DNA from: Lacticaseibacillus kribbianus
Lineage (GTDB): Bacteria > Bacillota > Bacilli > Lactobacillales > Lactobacillaceae
DNA length: 64,000 bases
Reading direction: 5' to 3'
NCBI RefSeq assembly: GCF_020180945.1
Contig: NZ_JAIPUL010000002.1
Span: 1 to 64,000 of the forward strand
Under the pieces are notes generated by a model. The model was not told the DNA's origin. It was given only the letters and a program-made list of their open reading frames with translations, and ran no database searches. Positions 25,612 through 35,070 of the stretch are shown here, piece by piece. Position 1 is the stretch's first letter; each line of letters starts with the position of its first letter. Position numbers and translations under genes: made by a program.

Positions 25612-27294
25612 ATGGGGAAGAAGCCGAACTACACGCTAAAGGCGCGCAGTCAGTGGTGGGAGAGTGTGACGTCCGAGGTGACGACGGAGCGCGCGAAGCC
25701 GAAACCGAAGCCGACGCCGGCGCGAAAGCCCAAGGCGGTGGTCACCAAGCATCAGGCGAAGACCAAGCCGACCGCGCCGGCACGGCCGACGCACGTCATT
25801 GTGCGCCCGGCGTCAAGCGGGCTGAAGGTCTACGCGCTGGGCGATGATGAGCGGTCGGACATCATGCTGACCATGAACAAGGCGCAGCTGAAGGTGCTCG
25901 AGAAGTACACGATGCTGAAGATCCGCTCAACCTTTCACACCAACCGCTACCTCGAGAACACGGACTGGGCCTTCTACGGACTGCGCATCGACTACGGGTA
26001 TCAGCGCTCCGACTGGACGGGGCATCACCGCCGGGAGGAGCTGCACTGCGACTGCGGCCGGCGCATCAAGTTTCAGTATGAGATTCGCTCGGTGAAAACG
26101 GGTAAGAAGCACTACCTCGGCATCAAGCACTTCTGTGACCACCTCGGGATTCCCCAGTCGGTCGCCAACGAGATCAAAAACGGCGTCAACAAAATCAACA
26201 TCTATCAGGACGAAATCCTGGTGTTGTGGCGCAGGGGCGTTCGGTTCCCCGATGCGCTGTACCAGCGGGCGCTGCGGCTTGGCGTTTTGGACGATGGCAA
26301 GAGTGCCAAGCTTGCCCAGCGCTGTGCCGACTACGGCGAGGTCGACCTGCCGCTGTTTCACAACGACCAGGCGGCGCTGGAGCGGCTGGTCAGCCAGCGG
26401 GAATCTGAGCTATTTGCCGAGCAAAACCAGCTCCAGCGCGCGGTGCGGCAGGTCCACGACCAGATGTACGGGACGCCCCACCAGGCGTCCGTCACAAGCG
26501 GCGGGGCGCAGGCGGCGGAGAAGGACCTGCGGCGGCCGGCCGGGGAGTCAACGCCGGGGGCGAAACGGGCGTACCGCGATGCCGGGCCGGCGTTCAGGCC
26601 GGAATCAGCGGCCGAGCACGGCGGCGCAACGTCCCATCGTGAAGCGGCGCCGGTGTGGCGCGGCACACCGCTGATGGCGGGGCAGGTGAACCTGGTCTCG
26701 GCGGTATCGCTGACCGCGACGCCGACGGATGTTTACGAGCGGCTGGTGGTGACGCAAAACGCGATCAATCGCGATCTGCTCGGGCTGATGGGGCGCACGG
26801 AGTTCGGCAAGTGGCTGCCCGACCTGGTGGAAAGCGTGATCGAGCCGACCAACGCGCTGCGCAGCCAGCGGCTGTGGCCGGGTTTCCCCGCGAAGGTGCA
26901 GAAGCGGCTTGATGCGGTGCTGGCAAAAATTGCTCGGCTGACCGCCTTGTCCGCGGCTGACCTGGCGGAGGTGGCCGCGACCAAGAAGGAGCAGTCGGTA
27001 CGCAACGTCACGCCGCCGCGCACCGTGCTAAAGCAGCCAGCGGCAGGAAAGAAAGTGCGTGCCGCCGCACCTGAGCGGGTGACGCCGGCGGTTGTCGCAC
27101 AGCGGCTGGCGCGGCTTCGCCGTCTGAAGTCATTTTTGGAGGCGAAGGCCCGATCCGGCCAGCCGGCGGGGACCAAGGCGGTGCGGCACCGAATTCGCAA
27201 GAAACTCGCCCTGGCCGAGCAGTACGCTGGCTCGGCGTCGCCGGGCTTCGAGAACCTAATGACACAGCTGGGTCAGGAAATCCGTGACCTGTGA
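25612..27294 (+). CDS. Unrecognised protein with CxCGR-QY motif (long paralogue)
   Basis: I do not recognise the family. The N-terminal 60 residues are Lys/Pro/Thr-rich and basic. Residues about 80-260 form a globular domain with LHCDCGRRIKFQY (a possible zinc-binding Cys pair), a GKKHYLGIKHFCDHLGIP segment and LPLF near the end. This domain is shared with the gene at 28041. Then come a coiled-coil-like stretch, a low-complexity Ala/Gly/Arg linker (about 290-350) and a basic helical C-terminus. It could bind DNA or RNA. Its position between BREX accessory genes hints at defence, by context only. Confidence 0.75.
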   Translation: MGKKPNYTLKARSQWWESVTSEVTTERAKPKPKPTPARKPKAVVTKHQAKTKPTAPARPTHVIVRPASSGLKVYALGDDERSDIMLTMNKAQLKVLEKYTMLKIRSTFHTNRYLENTDWAFYGLRIDYGYQRSDWTGHHRREELHCDCGRRIKFQYEIRSVKTGKKHYLGIKHFCDHLGIPQSVANEIKNGVNKINIYQDEILVLWRRGVRFPDALYQRALRLGVLDDGKSAKLAQRCADYGEVDLPLFHNDQAALERLVSQRESELFAEQNQLQRAVRQVHDQMYGTPHQASVTSGGAQAAEKDLRRPAGESTPGAKRAYRDAGPAFRPESAAEHGGATSHREAAPVWRGTPLMAGQVNLVSAVSLTATPTDVYERLVVTQNAINRDLLGLMGRTEFGKWLPDLVESVIEPTNALRSQRLWPGFPAKVQKRLDAVLAKIARLTALSAADLAEVAATKKEQSVRNVTPPRTVLKQPAAGKKVRAAAPERVTPAVVAQRLARLRRLKSFLEAKARSGQPAGTKAVRHRIRKKLALAEQYAGSASPGFENLMTQLGQEIRDL

Positions 27295-27326
27295 CCAAGG
27301 CGTATAATGACCTCGGAGGTGTTACC

Positions 27327-27677
27327 ATGACCCGAGACGACTTCATTCAGTACTGCAAGGACCACTACCCGGCCGTCGTCGACCGGCCGTTCATGAAGTT
27401 TCCCGATTACGTCGCGCTGCGGCACCCGGACGGCAAGTGGTTCGCCGTGGTGATGAACGTGCCGGCGGCCAAAATGGGCCTGCTGGGCGACGGCGAGCTC
27501 GACATCGTGGACCTGAAGTGCGACCCGGAGCTCAACTCAATCCTGCAGGCGCAGCCGAACTTTCGGCCCGGCTACCACATGAACAAGGCCCACTGGCTGA
27601 CGGCGCTGCTGCCGGCATTCAAGTCCGCGGAGGAGCTCGGGGAGCTGATCGACGGGAGCTACGAGGCGACGCGGTAG
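27327..27677 (+). CDS. MmcQ/YjbR family protein
   Basis: A 116-aa protein of the YjbR family, which has a double-wing DNA-binding-like fold of unknown role. Family features visible: KFPDYVALRHPDGKWFAVVMNV, then LKCDPELNSILQAQPNFRPGYHMNKAHWLTALL. ATG at 27327 follows GGAGGTGTTACC; a TATAAT at 27303 may give it a promoter of its own. It lies between the two paralogues of the CxCGR-QY family, probably by chance. Confidence 0.85.
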   Translation: MTRDDFIQYCKDHYPAVVDRPFMKFPDYVALRHPDGKWFAVVMNVPAAKMGLLGDGELDIVDLKCDPELNSILQAQPNFRPGYHMNKAHWLTALLPAFKSAEELGELIDGSYEATR

Positions 27678-27717
27678 GGCTGCAGGATGTGGCGGCGACT
27701 CAGCGACAAACAGGTGA

Positions 27718-27757
27718 GACGAGACTGTTCGCATTACGGGAACTGTCTCGTCTTTTT
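27718..27757 (+). terminator. Terminator of the YjbR-like gene
   Basis: A 13-bp stem (GACGAGACTGTTC with GAACTGTCTCGTC, one mismatch), then five T. The following 280 bp (27758-28040) are AT-rich and show no gene. Confidence 0.85.
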
Positions 27758-28040
27758 GCTGTAGTCGGCGGATTTATTTTGAACACGAGAGGTAAGGCAG
27801 TGCATCTAGTTTATTGCCAGACTAAGTGCTTTTATTACACGCTGGTATGGCGATGGCAGAATGCATTTCGTGCACAACTCGCGAGGACGAGCTGTGGCAG
27901 TGCCGGCGCCTAAGCCCTACGACCTGAAATGTGGTCTGCGGTATCGAAAAGTTTTGTGGAAAGTAGTAAATTTTAATCGGTGTCAACGATGAAGGTCGAT
28001 TAGCAATTAGAGCACATGTTGCAAGAATGGAGAAATCGGA

Positions 28041-28730
28041 TTGAAGAAGAATCGAAGCAGAACTCAAGGATTGGACGAGTTAGAACGTTCGAACCAACGC
28101 CGGATACATTCACTTAGCAAGCGGAATTCAGCAGATACCGCAATAACGGCTCCAAGAGTGGCTTTTACTGATAGACAGCGGACGGCCATTTTATTTGAAA
28201 TGTCGAAATCTCAGCGCGATACATACGAAGAGCATCTACAGCTAAGTGTCTCAGACCGTGTGATGAATCTAGTTTTTTCCGAGGCACCTGAATGGCGATT
28301 TATTGGTGTCCGTGTCGACTTAGGCTGGCAATTTAGAAAGTCAGACCCTGAGCTTTTGGAAAATTTACGCTGTGTGTGCGGTCGGCAGTTGCGCTACCAG
28401 TATAATCTTGTGGGAGCGACGGATTCTGGACGACATATGAACCTAGGATCGAGTCATTTTATGCAACATCTGGAAATTCCTGAAGCTGTTGCACGTGAAG
28501 TGTTTGAAGAATTCAATCAGGTTCAACATGATATGGATGACATGGTGCTCCAATATAGTCTTGGGGAGAAATTTCCAACCAATTACGGAATGAAGGACTT
28601 CGCATTATCATCAGAATTCGCACAGGAGCAATCGATAGCGGCCAGACGTATACATGATTTTGCAGCAGTGGATCTTCCACTGACTAGGGGAGATGTATTG
28701 AGACTGAAAGGATTCATGCGTAATAGATAG
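28041..28730 (+). CDS. Unrecognised protein with CxCGR-QY motif (short paralogue)
   Basis: A 229-aa relative of the protein at 25612: it has RCVCGRQLRYQY, then LGSSHFMQHLEIPEAVA and AAVDLPLTRGDVLRL at matching spacing, but lacks the long C-terminal part. The gene is clearly richer in A and T than its surroundings and uses codons rare elsewhere in the window, so it probably arrived recently. The start is TTG at 28041 with GGAGAAA upstream. Function unknown; a nucleic-acid role is possible from the Cys motif. Confidence 0.7.
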   Translation: MKKNRSRTQGLDELERSNQRRIHSLSKRNSADTAITAPRVAFTDRQRTAILFEMSKSQRDTYEEHLQLSVSDRVMNLVFSEAPEWRFIGVRVDLGWQFRKSDPELLENLRCVCGRQLRYQYNLVGATDSGRHMNLGSSHFMQHLEIPEAVAREVFEEFNQVQHDMDDMVLQYSLGEKFPTNYGMKDFALSSEFAQEQSIAARRIHDFAAVDLPLTRGDVLRLKGFMRNR

Positions 28731-28877
28731 GAACCACGGGCTTGTGCCGTGTAAAGATTCCGTGACGTGATGGATGTAAATGACCAGTCGAAAAGCGGTG
28801 GAACCTAGATGAATCTTACGCTGTGTGATGAGTTTGCAACCCCGCCTAAGCGTTTTCAGCACACCGCCGCCCGATGA

Positions 28878-28886
28878 TGGTAGAAT
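28878..28886 (+). promoter_or_regulatory. Extended -10 promoter of the deo operon
   Basis: TGGTAGAAT, with TAGAAT at 28881-28886. A small CCCCGC/GCGGGG hairpin lies between it and the deoC ribosome-binding site. Confidence 0.5.
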
Positions 28887-28927
28887 AGGTTTAGTGCCCC
28901 GCACGCGGGGATGAGGGAGGAATCGGC

Positions 28928-29596
28928 ATGGATAAGCCATTAGCGAAGTACATCGACCACACGCTGCTCAAGCCCGAGGCGACGCAGGAGCAGGTCGCGC
29001 AGATTCTCGACGAGGCCAAGGCGTACGGGTTCGCCAGCGTCTGCATCAACCCGTACTGGGTGCCGCTGGCGGCCGCGACGCTGGCGGGGTCGGGCGTCAA
29101 CGTCTGCACGGTCATCGGCTTCCCGCTGGGGGCCAACGCGACGGCCATCAAGGCGGCCGAGGCGATGCAGGCGATCGAGGCCGGCGCGACGGAGGTCGAC
29201 ATGGTGATCAACATCGGCGAGCTGCGCGCCGGCCACGATGACGCGGTTCAGCAGGACATCGCGGCGGTCGCCGCCGCGGCGCACGCCGGCCACGCCCTGC
29301 TCAAGGTGATCATCGAGTGCGTGCTGCTGACGGACGCGCAAAAAGTGCGGGCCTGCGAACTCAGCGAGCAGGCCGGGGCGGACTATGTCAAAACGTCCAC
29401 GGGCTTTGCGGGCGGCGGCGCGACGGTGCCCGACGTGGCGCTGATGCGCAAGACGGTCGGCGACCGGCTGGGCGTCAAGGCGGCCGGCGGGATTCACACG
29501 CTGGCGGACGCAACGGCGTTGATTGAAGCCGGGGCCAGCCGCCTGGGCGCAAGCGCCGGGGTGGCCATCATGAAGGAGGCGCAAGCGGATGCCTGA
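28928..29596 (+). CDS. deoC: Deoxyribose-phosphate aldolase
   Basis: Splits 2-deoxyribose 5-phosphate into glyceraldehyde 3-phosphate and acetaldehyde in deoxynucleoside catabolism. The 222-aa protein begins with [12 protein letters not shown], has the central [10 protein letters not shown] and the Schiff-base lysine in [15 protein letters not shown], all in the class I aldolase pattern. GGGAGGAA precedes ATG. The end overlaps deoB by 8 bp. Confidence 0.97.
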   Translation: MDKPLAKYIDHTLLKPEATQEQVAQILDEAKAYGFASVCINPYWVPLAAATLAGSGVNVCTVIGFPLGANATAIKAAEAMQAIEAGATEVDMVINIGELRAGHDDAVQQDIAAVAAAAHAGHALLKVIIECVLLTDAQKVRACELSEQAGADYVKTSTGFAGGGATVPDVALMRKTVGDRLGVKAAGGIHTLADATALIEAGASRLGASAGVAIMKEAQADA

Positions 29597-30782
29597 GTTC
29601 AAGCGCGTCATCGCAATCGTCACGGATTCGATCGGCATCGGCGCGGCGCCGGACGCCGCGAAGTACCAGGACGCCGGGGCCGACACCTTGGGGCACATCG
29701 GGGACCATTTTGACGGCCAGCTGCGCCTGCCGAACTGGCAGCGGCTGGGGCTGGGCAACATCGCTCGGCCGCGGCCGATTCCCGGCGTCGGGCCGGTGGC
29801 CAAGCCGATCGGCTACTTCGGCAAAATGTACGAGGTGTCGGCCGGCAAGGACAGCATGGACGGCCACTGGGAGATGATGGGGCTGCCGGTGCTGGAGCCG
29901 CTCGGCTTCTTCCCGCATGGTTTTCCCCGTGATTTAATCGAAAAGATCGAGGCCTTCTCTAATCGCAAGGTGATCGTCAACCTGCCGTACTCGGGCACGG
30001 AGGTCATCGCCAAGTACGGTGAGCAGCAGCTGGCGACCGGCGACCTGATCGTCTACACCAGCGGCGACTCGGTGCTGCAGATCGCGGCCAACACGGCGGT
30101 GATTCCGCTTGAGGAGCTGTATCGCATCTGCGAATACGCCCGCAGCATCACCACGGACCAGCCGTACCGCATCGGCCGGGTGATCGCGCGGCCTTACGTC
30201 GGCGAGACGGCGGCGACCTTCACGCGCACCAGCGACCGCCACGACTACGCGCTGATGCCCAACGCGCCGACCGACCTCGACCGGCTGCAGGCCGCGGGCG
30301 TTGCGACGTACGGCGTCGGCAAGATCAACGACATTTTCTCCGGCCAGGGGCTGGACGACGGCGTCCACACGGTCTCCAACGCGGACGGCATGGTCAAAAC
30401 GATCGAGGCGGTGCAAAGCGAGCGCACCGGCTTCATCTTCACCAACCTGGTCGACTTCGACGCGATGTACGGCCATCGGCGCAACGCGCAGGGCGACGGC
30501 GAGGCGCTTCAGGCGTTCGACGCGCAGCTGGGCGAGCTGATAACCGCGATGGCCCCGGACGACCTGCTTTTGATCACGTCCGACCACGGCAACGACCCAG
30601 GCTACACGGGCACGGACCACACGCGCGAGTACGTGCCGCTGATCGCGTACAGCAAGGCGCTGCCGGGCGGCGGTGACCTCGGCGTCCGCTCGCCGTTCGC
30701 CGACCTTGGCGCGACGGTCCTGGCCAACTTCGGCGTCGCCGGCAACGGCGTCGGCGCGTCGTTCCTCGGGCTGCTGAAGTAG
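29589..30782 (+). CDS. deoB: Phosphopentomutase
   Basis: Interconverts (deoxy)ribose 1- and 5-phosphate, linking nucleoside phosphorolysis to DeoC. The 397-aa protein has the alkaline-phosphatase-superfamily metal sites: [14 protein letters not shown] near the N-terminus, [13 protein letters not shown] (phosphorylated Thr/Ser region) and TSDHGNDP with DHTREYVPL near the C-terminus. Normal length. Overlaps deoC, hence one operon. Confidence 0.97.
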   Translation: MPEFKRVIAIVTDSIGIGAAPDAAKYQDAGADTLGHIGDHFDGQLRLPNWQRLGLGNIARPRPIPGVGPVAKPIGYFGKMYEVSAGKDSMDGHWEMMGLPVLEPLGFFPHGFPRDLIEKIEAFSNRKVIVNLPYSGTEVIAKYGEQQLATGDLIVYTSGDSVLQIAANTAVIPLEELYRICEYARSITTDQPYRIGRVIARPYVGETAATFTRTSDRHDYALMPNAPTDLDRLQAAGVATYGVGKINDIFSGQGLDDGVHTVSNADGMVKTIEAVQSERTGFIFTNLVDFDAMYGHRRNAQGDGEALQAFDAQLGELITAMAPDDLLLITSDHGNDPGYTGTDHTREYVPLIAYSKALPGGGDLGVRSPFADLGATVLANFGVAGNGVGASFLGLLK

Positions 30783-30901
30783 GGGCCGGACCGGGCGGCG
30801 GCCTCCGGCTCCGGGATTCGGCGGCGGCCGTTTTGTGCCTCCGCCTGAAACCGTGGAGAGGCGAGGCTGCCGTCACCACGACCGCCCCAGCCCACGCCCT
30901 G

Positions 30902-30917
30902 TGTTTCACATGAAACA
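30902..30917. promoter_or_regulatory. parS-like palindrome
   Basis: TGTTTCACATGAAACA differs at one central base from the ParB/Spo0J-binding parS consensus TGTTNCACGTGAAACA. It could equally be an operator for the deoD gene 70 bp downstream. No parA or parB is in the window. Confidence 0.45.
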
Positions 30918-30984
30918 ACCGCCACCCGTTTTCATTTCCATTCAATAGGTAAACTTTCGTCGATCCAGCTAAGGAGGCGTTACT

Positions 30985-31692
30985 ATGAGTACCCACATTG
31001 AGGCCCAGCCCGGCGCCATCGCCGATGTCGTGCTGCTGCCCGGCGACCCGCTGCGCGCGCAGTACATCGCGGAGCACTACTTCGACCAGCCCGAGCGCTA
31101 CAACACCGTGCGCAACGCGTTCGGCTACACCGGCACCTACCAGGGGCGGCGCGTGTCCGTCCAGGCGACGGGGATGGGCATTCCGTCCATCGGCATCTAC
31201 GCCACGGAGCTGATCCAGGACTACGGCGTGCAGACGCTGATCCGCGTCGGCACCACCGGCGGCCTGGCGCCGGACGTCCACGTCCGCGACCTGGTGCTGG
31301 CGCAGGGCGCAAGCACCGACTCCAGCATCATCCTCAACACGTTCGGTGCCGGCATCTACTACAGCCCGCTGGCGGACTTCGGCCTGCTGCGGCTGGCGGA
31401 TCAGCTGGCGGAAGACGCGGGCCAAAAGGTTCACGTTGGGAACGTTTTGGGCGAGGACCGCTTCTACAACGACGAGATCGACCGCACGAAGCTTTGCGAC
31501 TACGGTGTTCTGGCCTCCGAGATGGAGACGCCGGCGCTGTACCTGCTGGCGGCCAAGTACCACCGCCGCGCGCTGTCGATCCTGACGGTGTCCAACCACC
31601 TGGTGACGGGCGAGGAGACGACGGCGGAGGAGCGCCAGACCAGCTTCGACGACATGATTCGCCTGGCGCTGGCGGTAGCCAAAAAGGTGTAA
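30985..31692 (+). CDS. deoD: Purine nucleoside phosphorylase (DeoD type)
   Basis: Phosphorolyses purine (deoxy)nucleosides to base and (deoxy)ribose 1-phosphate. The 235-aa protein has the hexameric-type signature: LLPGDPLRAQYIAE, the RVGTTGGL phosphate loop and EMETPALYLLAAKY, with SNHLVTGEET near the end. AAGGAGG precedes ATG. A 200-bp gap from deoB, holding a parS-like palindrome, suggests its own promoter. Confidence 0.96.
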   Translation: MSTHIEAQPGAIADVVLLPGDPLRAQYIAEHYFDQPERYNTVRNAFGYTGTYQGRRVSVQATGMGIPSIGIYATELIQDYGVQTLIRVGTTGGLAPDVHVRDLVLAQGASTDSSIILNTFGAGIYYSPLADFGLLRLADQLAEDAGQKVHVGNVLGEDRFYNDEIDRTKLCDYGVLASEMETPALYLLAAKYHRRALSILTVSNHLVTGEETTAEERQTSFDDMIRLALAVAKKV

Positions 31693-31704
31693 CATAAATG
31701 TCAA

Positions 31705-31746
31705 AAAGCGGCCGTGAACGGGTCAAAAGCCCGCCACGTCCGCTTT
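31705..31746 (+). terminator. Hairpin behind deoD
   Basis: AAAGCGG and GTG pair with CAC and CCGCTTT around an inner GGG/CCC stem. There is no strong T-tract directly behind the stem. Confidence 0.5.
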
Positions 31747-31814
31747 CTTCGGCGTTTTTCACTGTCACGACGCCGGTGCGAACACCCTTTCTGGTGCAAA
31801 GGGTTACTCAACGT

Positions 31815-31831
31815 GGTAATCTTTAAGTAAC
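31815..31831 (+). promoter_or_regulatory. WalR-like box before the wall hydrolase
   Basis: GGTAAT-N5-AGTAAC matches the WalR (YycF) consensus TGTWAH-N5-TGTWAH except for the first base of each half. It lies 65 bp before the start of an NlpC/P60 gene, a typical WalRK target. Confidence 0.5.
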
Positions 31832-31895
31832 TCTTACGAAATACTAAAGAACTGACGAAATAATTAAGCACCAACAATGGGAGGACTCACAGCGT

Positions 31896-33434
31896 ATGGG
31901 AAAGACAACTAAAGCACTCGCGTTAACAGCAGGGATCGCCGGTGCTGCCGGGCTTGCCGCGCTTGCCACCACTCCGGACCAGGTGAGCGCGTCGACTGGC
32001 ACGGTCACGTACCAAGACGGCGCCACCACTGTTTGGCAGACGCCGGCCTTCAGCCAGGCCAAGCGTTACGTGCTTTACAACCAGCAGATTGAGATCAAGG
32101 GCCAAAAGACCGTCAACGGCACGACCTGGTACCAGATCGGCGCCAACGAGTGGATCCCAGAGGTTTACTTGAGTGTCTCCGGTGCGACCAACACCACCGC
32201 TGCGCCTGCCGCAACGGCGACCACGGCCGTCAAGACCGGCACCAGCCAGCCGGGCAGCTTCAACCTGACCGTCACCTACACGGCCGGCGCGACCACCGTC
32301 TGGGGCGGCCCAAGCTACACCGCTCCGACCGGCCGCTACCTGACTGCGGGCCAGACCGTCAAGGCCGTGGCCAAAACCACCAGCGGCGGCGAGGTATGGT
32401 ACCGCCTGAGCAACGGCGGCTACGTGCCGGCCCGCTTCGCGAGTGCCAACGGCGCGGCAGCCGCAACGACGACCACGCCGGCCAAGGCCGCAACGCCTGC
32501 AAAGACGACGACGCCGGCCAAGACCACCACGACCCCGGCCGCAACGACAACGACGCCAGCGAAGACGACCACGACGGCCAAGACCGAAACCCCGGCGGCA
32601 ACGACCACGACGCCGGCTAAGACCGAAACCCCGGCGGCAACGGCCACGACGCCGGCCAAGACCGAAACGCCGGCCGCAACGACCACGACGCCGGCCCAGC
32701 CGTCCACGCCCGCCAAGGACACGACGACCCCGGCTAAGACCGAAACCCCGACCACGCCGGTCACCGCGGGCAGCTACACGCTGACCGTGGCCAACTCCGG
32801 CAGCGTTGTCACCGTCTGGACCACCGCCGCCTACACCAAGGCCAACGGCACGTACCTCGCCGACGGTCAGACCGTTAAGGCCAACGGCAAGACCACGGTC
32901 GGCGGCGAGGTTTGGTACCGCCTGACCAGCGGCGGCTTCATCCCGGCCCGCTTCACCAAGACCGGCACGACCGCCACGACGCCGGCCCAGCCGTCCACAC
33001 CCGCCAAGGACACGACGACCCCGACGACACCAACCACCCCGGCTAAGCCGACCACGCCGACCGTTTCCCGCTCGGCCAAGATCGAGGCGATTATCAAGCT
33101 CGCCCGTCAGCAGATCGGCAAGCCTTACGCCTGGGGCTCCAAGGGGCCTTCCAGCTTCGATTGCTCCGGCCTGATGTACTACGTCTTCAAGAACGCGGCC
33201 GGCATCACGCTGGGCGGCTACACCGGCTCCCAGCAGTACAACGGCACCCGTGTCTCCGTGGCCAACGCGCAGCGCGGCGACCTGATTTTCTGGGCAACCG
33301 CCGGCACGCCTTACCACGTGGCGCTGTACCTCGGCAACGGCCAGTACATCCACTCCCCGCAGCCGGGCGAAACCGTCACGACGGCGGCAATCTCCACGTA
33401 CTTCGCCCCGTCCTTCGCGGTTCGCGTCTTCTAA
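31896..33434 (+). CDS. Secreted NlpC/P60 wall hydrolase with three SH3-like repeats
   Basis: A 512-aa exported peptidoglycan hydrolase. A signal peptide covers residues 1 to about 30 (KTTKALALTAGIAGAAGLAA, then TPDQVSAS). Three SH3-like repeats follow (about 35-95, 125-185 and 290-350), joined by very Thr/Pro/Ala-rich linkers with the recurring unit TTTPAKTETPAA. The C-terminal NlpC/P60 domain (about 395-512) has the catalytic Cys in SSFDCSGL and His in PYHVALYLGNG. It likely cuts stem peptides (gamma-D-Glu-diamino-acid bonds). GGGAGGA precedes ATG. Confidence 0.94.
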   Translation: MGKTTKALALTAGIAGAAGLAALATTPDQVSASTGTVTYQDGATTVWQTPAFSQAKRYVLYNQQIEIKGQKTVNGTTWYQIGANEWIPEVYLSVSGATNTTAAPAATATTAVKTGTSQPGSFNLTVTYTAGATTVWGGPSYTAPTGRYLTAGQTVKAVAKTTSGGEVWYRLSNGGYVPARFASANGAAAATTTTPAKAATPAKTTTPAKTTTTPAATTTTPAKTTTTAKTETPAATTTTPAKTETPAATATTPAKTETPAATTTTPAQPSTPAKDTTTPAKTETPTTPVTAGSYTLTVANSGSVVTVWTTAAYTKANGTYLADGQTVKANGKTTVGGEVWYRLTSGGFIPARFTKTGTTATTPAQPSTPAKDTTTPTTPTTPAKPTTPTVSRSAKIEAIIKLARQQIGKPYAWGSKGPSSFDCSGLMYYVFKNAAGITLGGYTGSQQYNGTRVSVANAQRGDLIFWATAGTPYHVALYLGNGQYIHSPQPGETVTTAAISTYFAPSFAVRVF

Positions 33435-33451
33435 TCATTCAGATAAAAAGC

Positions 33452-33492
33452 AACCCGCGCACTCGATAAAAAAATCGAGTGCGCGGGTTTTT
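33452..33492. terminator. Bidirectional terminator
   Basis: AACCCGCGCACTCGAT pairs perfectly with its complement around a 7-nt A loop, followed by five T; the A-rich left side serves the leftward gene at 33501. Confidence 0.9.
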
Positions 33493-33500
33493 GCGTCGCG

Positions 33501-33734
33501 TCAGCCGCGCCAGCACCGGACCGCGCCTCGGAAGCAGGCGCCGGCACCGGCCAATGTGATCACAACCACGGCGGCCGCCGCGGCGACCAGCTGCCACTCG
33601 GCGCTGGCGTAAAGACTGAGCCAGAGCAGCGCCACGGCGGCCATGACGGCCATCATCAGTAGTAAGACGGCCAGCGCAACCAGAACTAGGCAGGCGTACA
33701 GTTGACCGGTGGTGTGCGAGTTTTTTCCTTGCAT
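33501..33734 (-). CDS. Small membrane protein, unknown
   Basis: A 77-aa protein with two long hydrophobic segments (about residues 12-40 and 47-66) and a short basic tail. AGGAGGA lies before ATG. I recognise no family; it is leftward and convergent with the wall hydrolase. Confidence 0.65.
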   Translation of the reverse strand: MQGKNSHTTGQLYACLVLVALAVLLLMMAVMAAVALLWLSLYASAEWQLVAAAAAVVVITLAGAGACFRGAVRCWRG

Positions 33735-33788
33735 AGTGGTATTCCTCCTAGCTAAAGGATCCGTCCCGAATTGCGTTTTGCCTCGGAG

Positions 33789-34217
33789 TTATTCCCCATG
33801 GTGCTGTCTCCAGCCGCCGCGGTTGATCCTGTCTTTCTCATGATCCGAGTAGTACGCCGCTGCGGCGTCGTACAGCGAAACGATGACGTCCGGCGGCCGA
33901 TGATAAATGACCTCTTCAATGTACAACGTCAAAGCCGCGTTGCGTATCCTGCCTGCGGTGAAAGGGGACTCGGGGGTTAACTGATTGTTGTGTAGCTTGA
34001 ACTGTAAGTAACACCAAAGATGAAACTTCTGGGACTGGTTGCCATGATTGAAAATGTCGGCCATGATGAGCCAGTCGCGTCTGCGGCCAACACCGGGATT
34101 GGTGCGGATGCGCTGGTCTTGGCGGCCCTCCTCGTAGTTGGCAAATAGCTTCTTGGAGGCGTCGGTGTCATCTGGGGCAGTTTTAAGAATATCGAGCACT
34201 TCATGAATCGTCGGCAT
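33789..34217 (-). CDS. Hypothetical protein, 142 aa
   Basis: A soluble, probably helical protein without recognised motifs. Notable parts are TNPGVGRRRDWLIMADIFNHG and a His/Arg-rich C-terminus. AAGGAGA precedes ATG. Its G+C is lower than the genes on its right. The downstream neighbours are a nuclease-like pair, transcribed the same way, so they may share an operon. No function is proposed. Confidence 0.6.
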   Translation of the reverse strand: MPTIHEVLDILKTAPDDTDASKKLFANYEEGRQDQRIRTNPGVGRRRDWLIMADIFNHGNQSQKFHLWCYLQFKLHNNQLTPESPFTAGRIRNAALTLYIEEVIYHRPPDVIVSLYDAAAAYYSDHEKDRINRGGWRQHHGE

Positions 34218-34239
34218 TGCGCTGTCTCCTTTTAGGTTT

Positions 34240-35070
34240 TTAGGCCTCCAGCCACCGCCCCATCACGGTCATGAAGTGCGACAGCTGCAGCCGCCGCACC
34301 GTGCCGAGGCCGGGGAAGTGCCGGGTGGCGTAGAGTTCGAGCAGCTCGGCCGTCGCCGGCGTGGCCGCCTGCGGGTGCGCGGCCAGCCACGGGCCGAGCG
34401 GCGCCAGGGCCTCGAGGAATTTTGCCCCCGGGTTCTGGTAGTCGGCGTTGTTGACCGAGGTGAAGTGGCGCAGGTACAGCATGCCGTTCTCGGCGTACAG
34501 CAGGTGCAACGCGACGGCGCGCTGCGGGTATCCCGTTTCCGAATACCAGTGCGTGCTCAGCGGGTAGTCGGCGAAGCCCGCGCCCGAAAGCGTCGCCTTG
34601 GGGTACTGGTAAAAATCGCGCTGGAGCCGGTAGTAGTCCTCGGTCGCCGCGCGGGTCGGGTAGTGGTCGCTCAAATAAATGGCCTGCGGGTGGCCGGCCG
34701 CGCGAAACCGGGCGGCGTCGGGCACCACCACCCGCTGGGCCTTGTCAAGCGCCGCCAGCTGCGCGGTGGTCGCCGCAATCACCAGGGACGCGGGCTGCGC
34801 GTCGAAGTACCGGGCCGCCTGCACCCAGGGCCCGTCGAAGGCGACGCGGTGGCGCGGCGCCTCCAGCAGCCCGTACGTGCCGACCTGGGGATTTTGGATG
34901 ACGTAGAGCGGATGGCGGGCCTGGGCGAAGGCCTTGGCCACCCGCGGCAGCGCGGGCAGGTCCTTGACCGGCTCGATGATCGGCACGATGTCAGGCGACA
35001 GCGTTTTGGCCAGGCCGGCCAGCGCGAGCAGGTCGAACTGGCGGCCGCGAATCAGCGGGTAGTAGATCAT
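34240..35070 (-). CDS. sce7725-like protein
   Basis: A 276-aa protein that resembles the uncharacterised sce7725 family by its start, YYPLIRGRQFDLLALAGLA, followed by IVPIIEPVKDLPAL, and by its overall alpha/beta layout (TIM-barrel-like). Family members usually pair with a small nuclease-like gene (sce7726), and here a gene with a PD-(D/E)xK-like core overlaps its start by 4 bp. A joint role in DNA processing or defence is an inference from this pairing. Family assignment is from memory of the pattern. Confidence 0.6.
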   Translation of the reverse strand: MIYYPLIRGRQFDLLALAGLAKTLSPDIVPIIEPVKDLPALPRVAKAFAQARHPLYVIQNPQVGTYGLLEAPRHRVAFDGPWVQAARYFDAQPASLVIAATTAQLAALDKAQRVVVPDAARFRAAGHPQAIYLSDHYPTRAATEDYYRLQRDFYQYPKATLSGAGFADYPLSTHWYSETGYPQRAVALHLLYAENGMLYLRHFTSVNNADYQNPGAKFLEALAPLGPWLAAHPQAATPATAELLELYATRHFPGLGTVRRLQLSHFMTVMGRWLEA

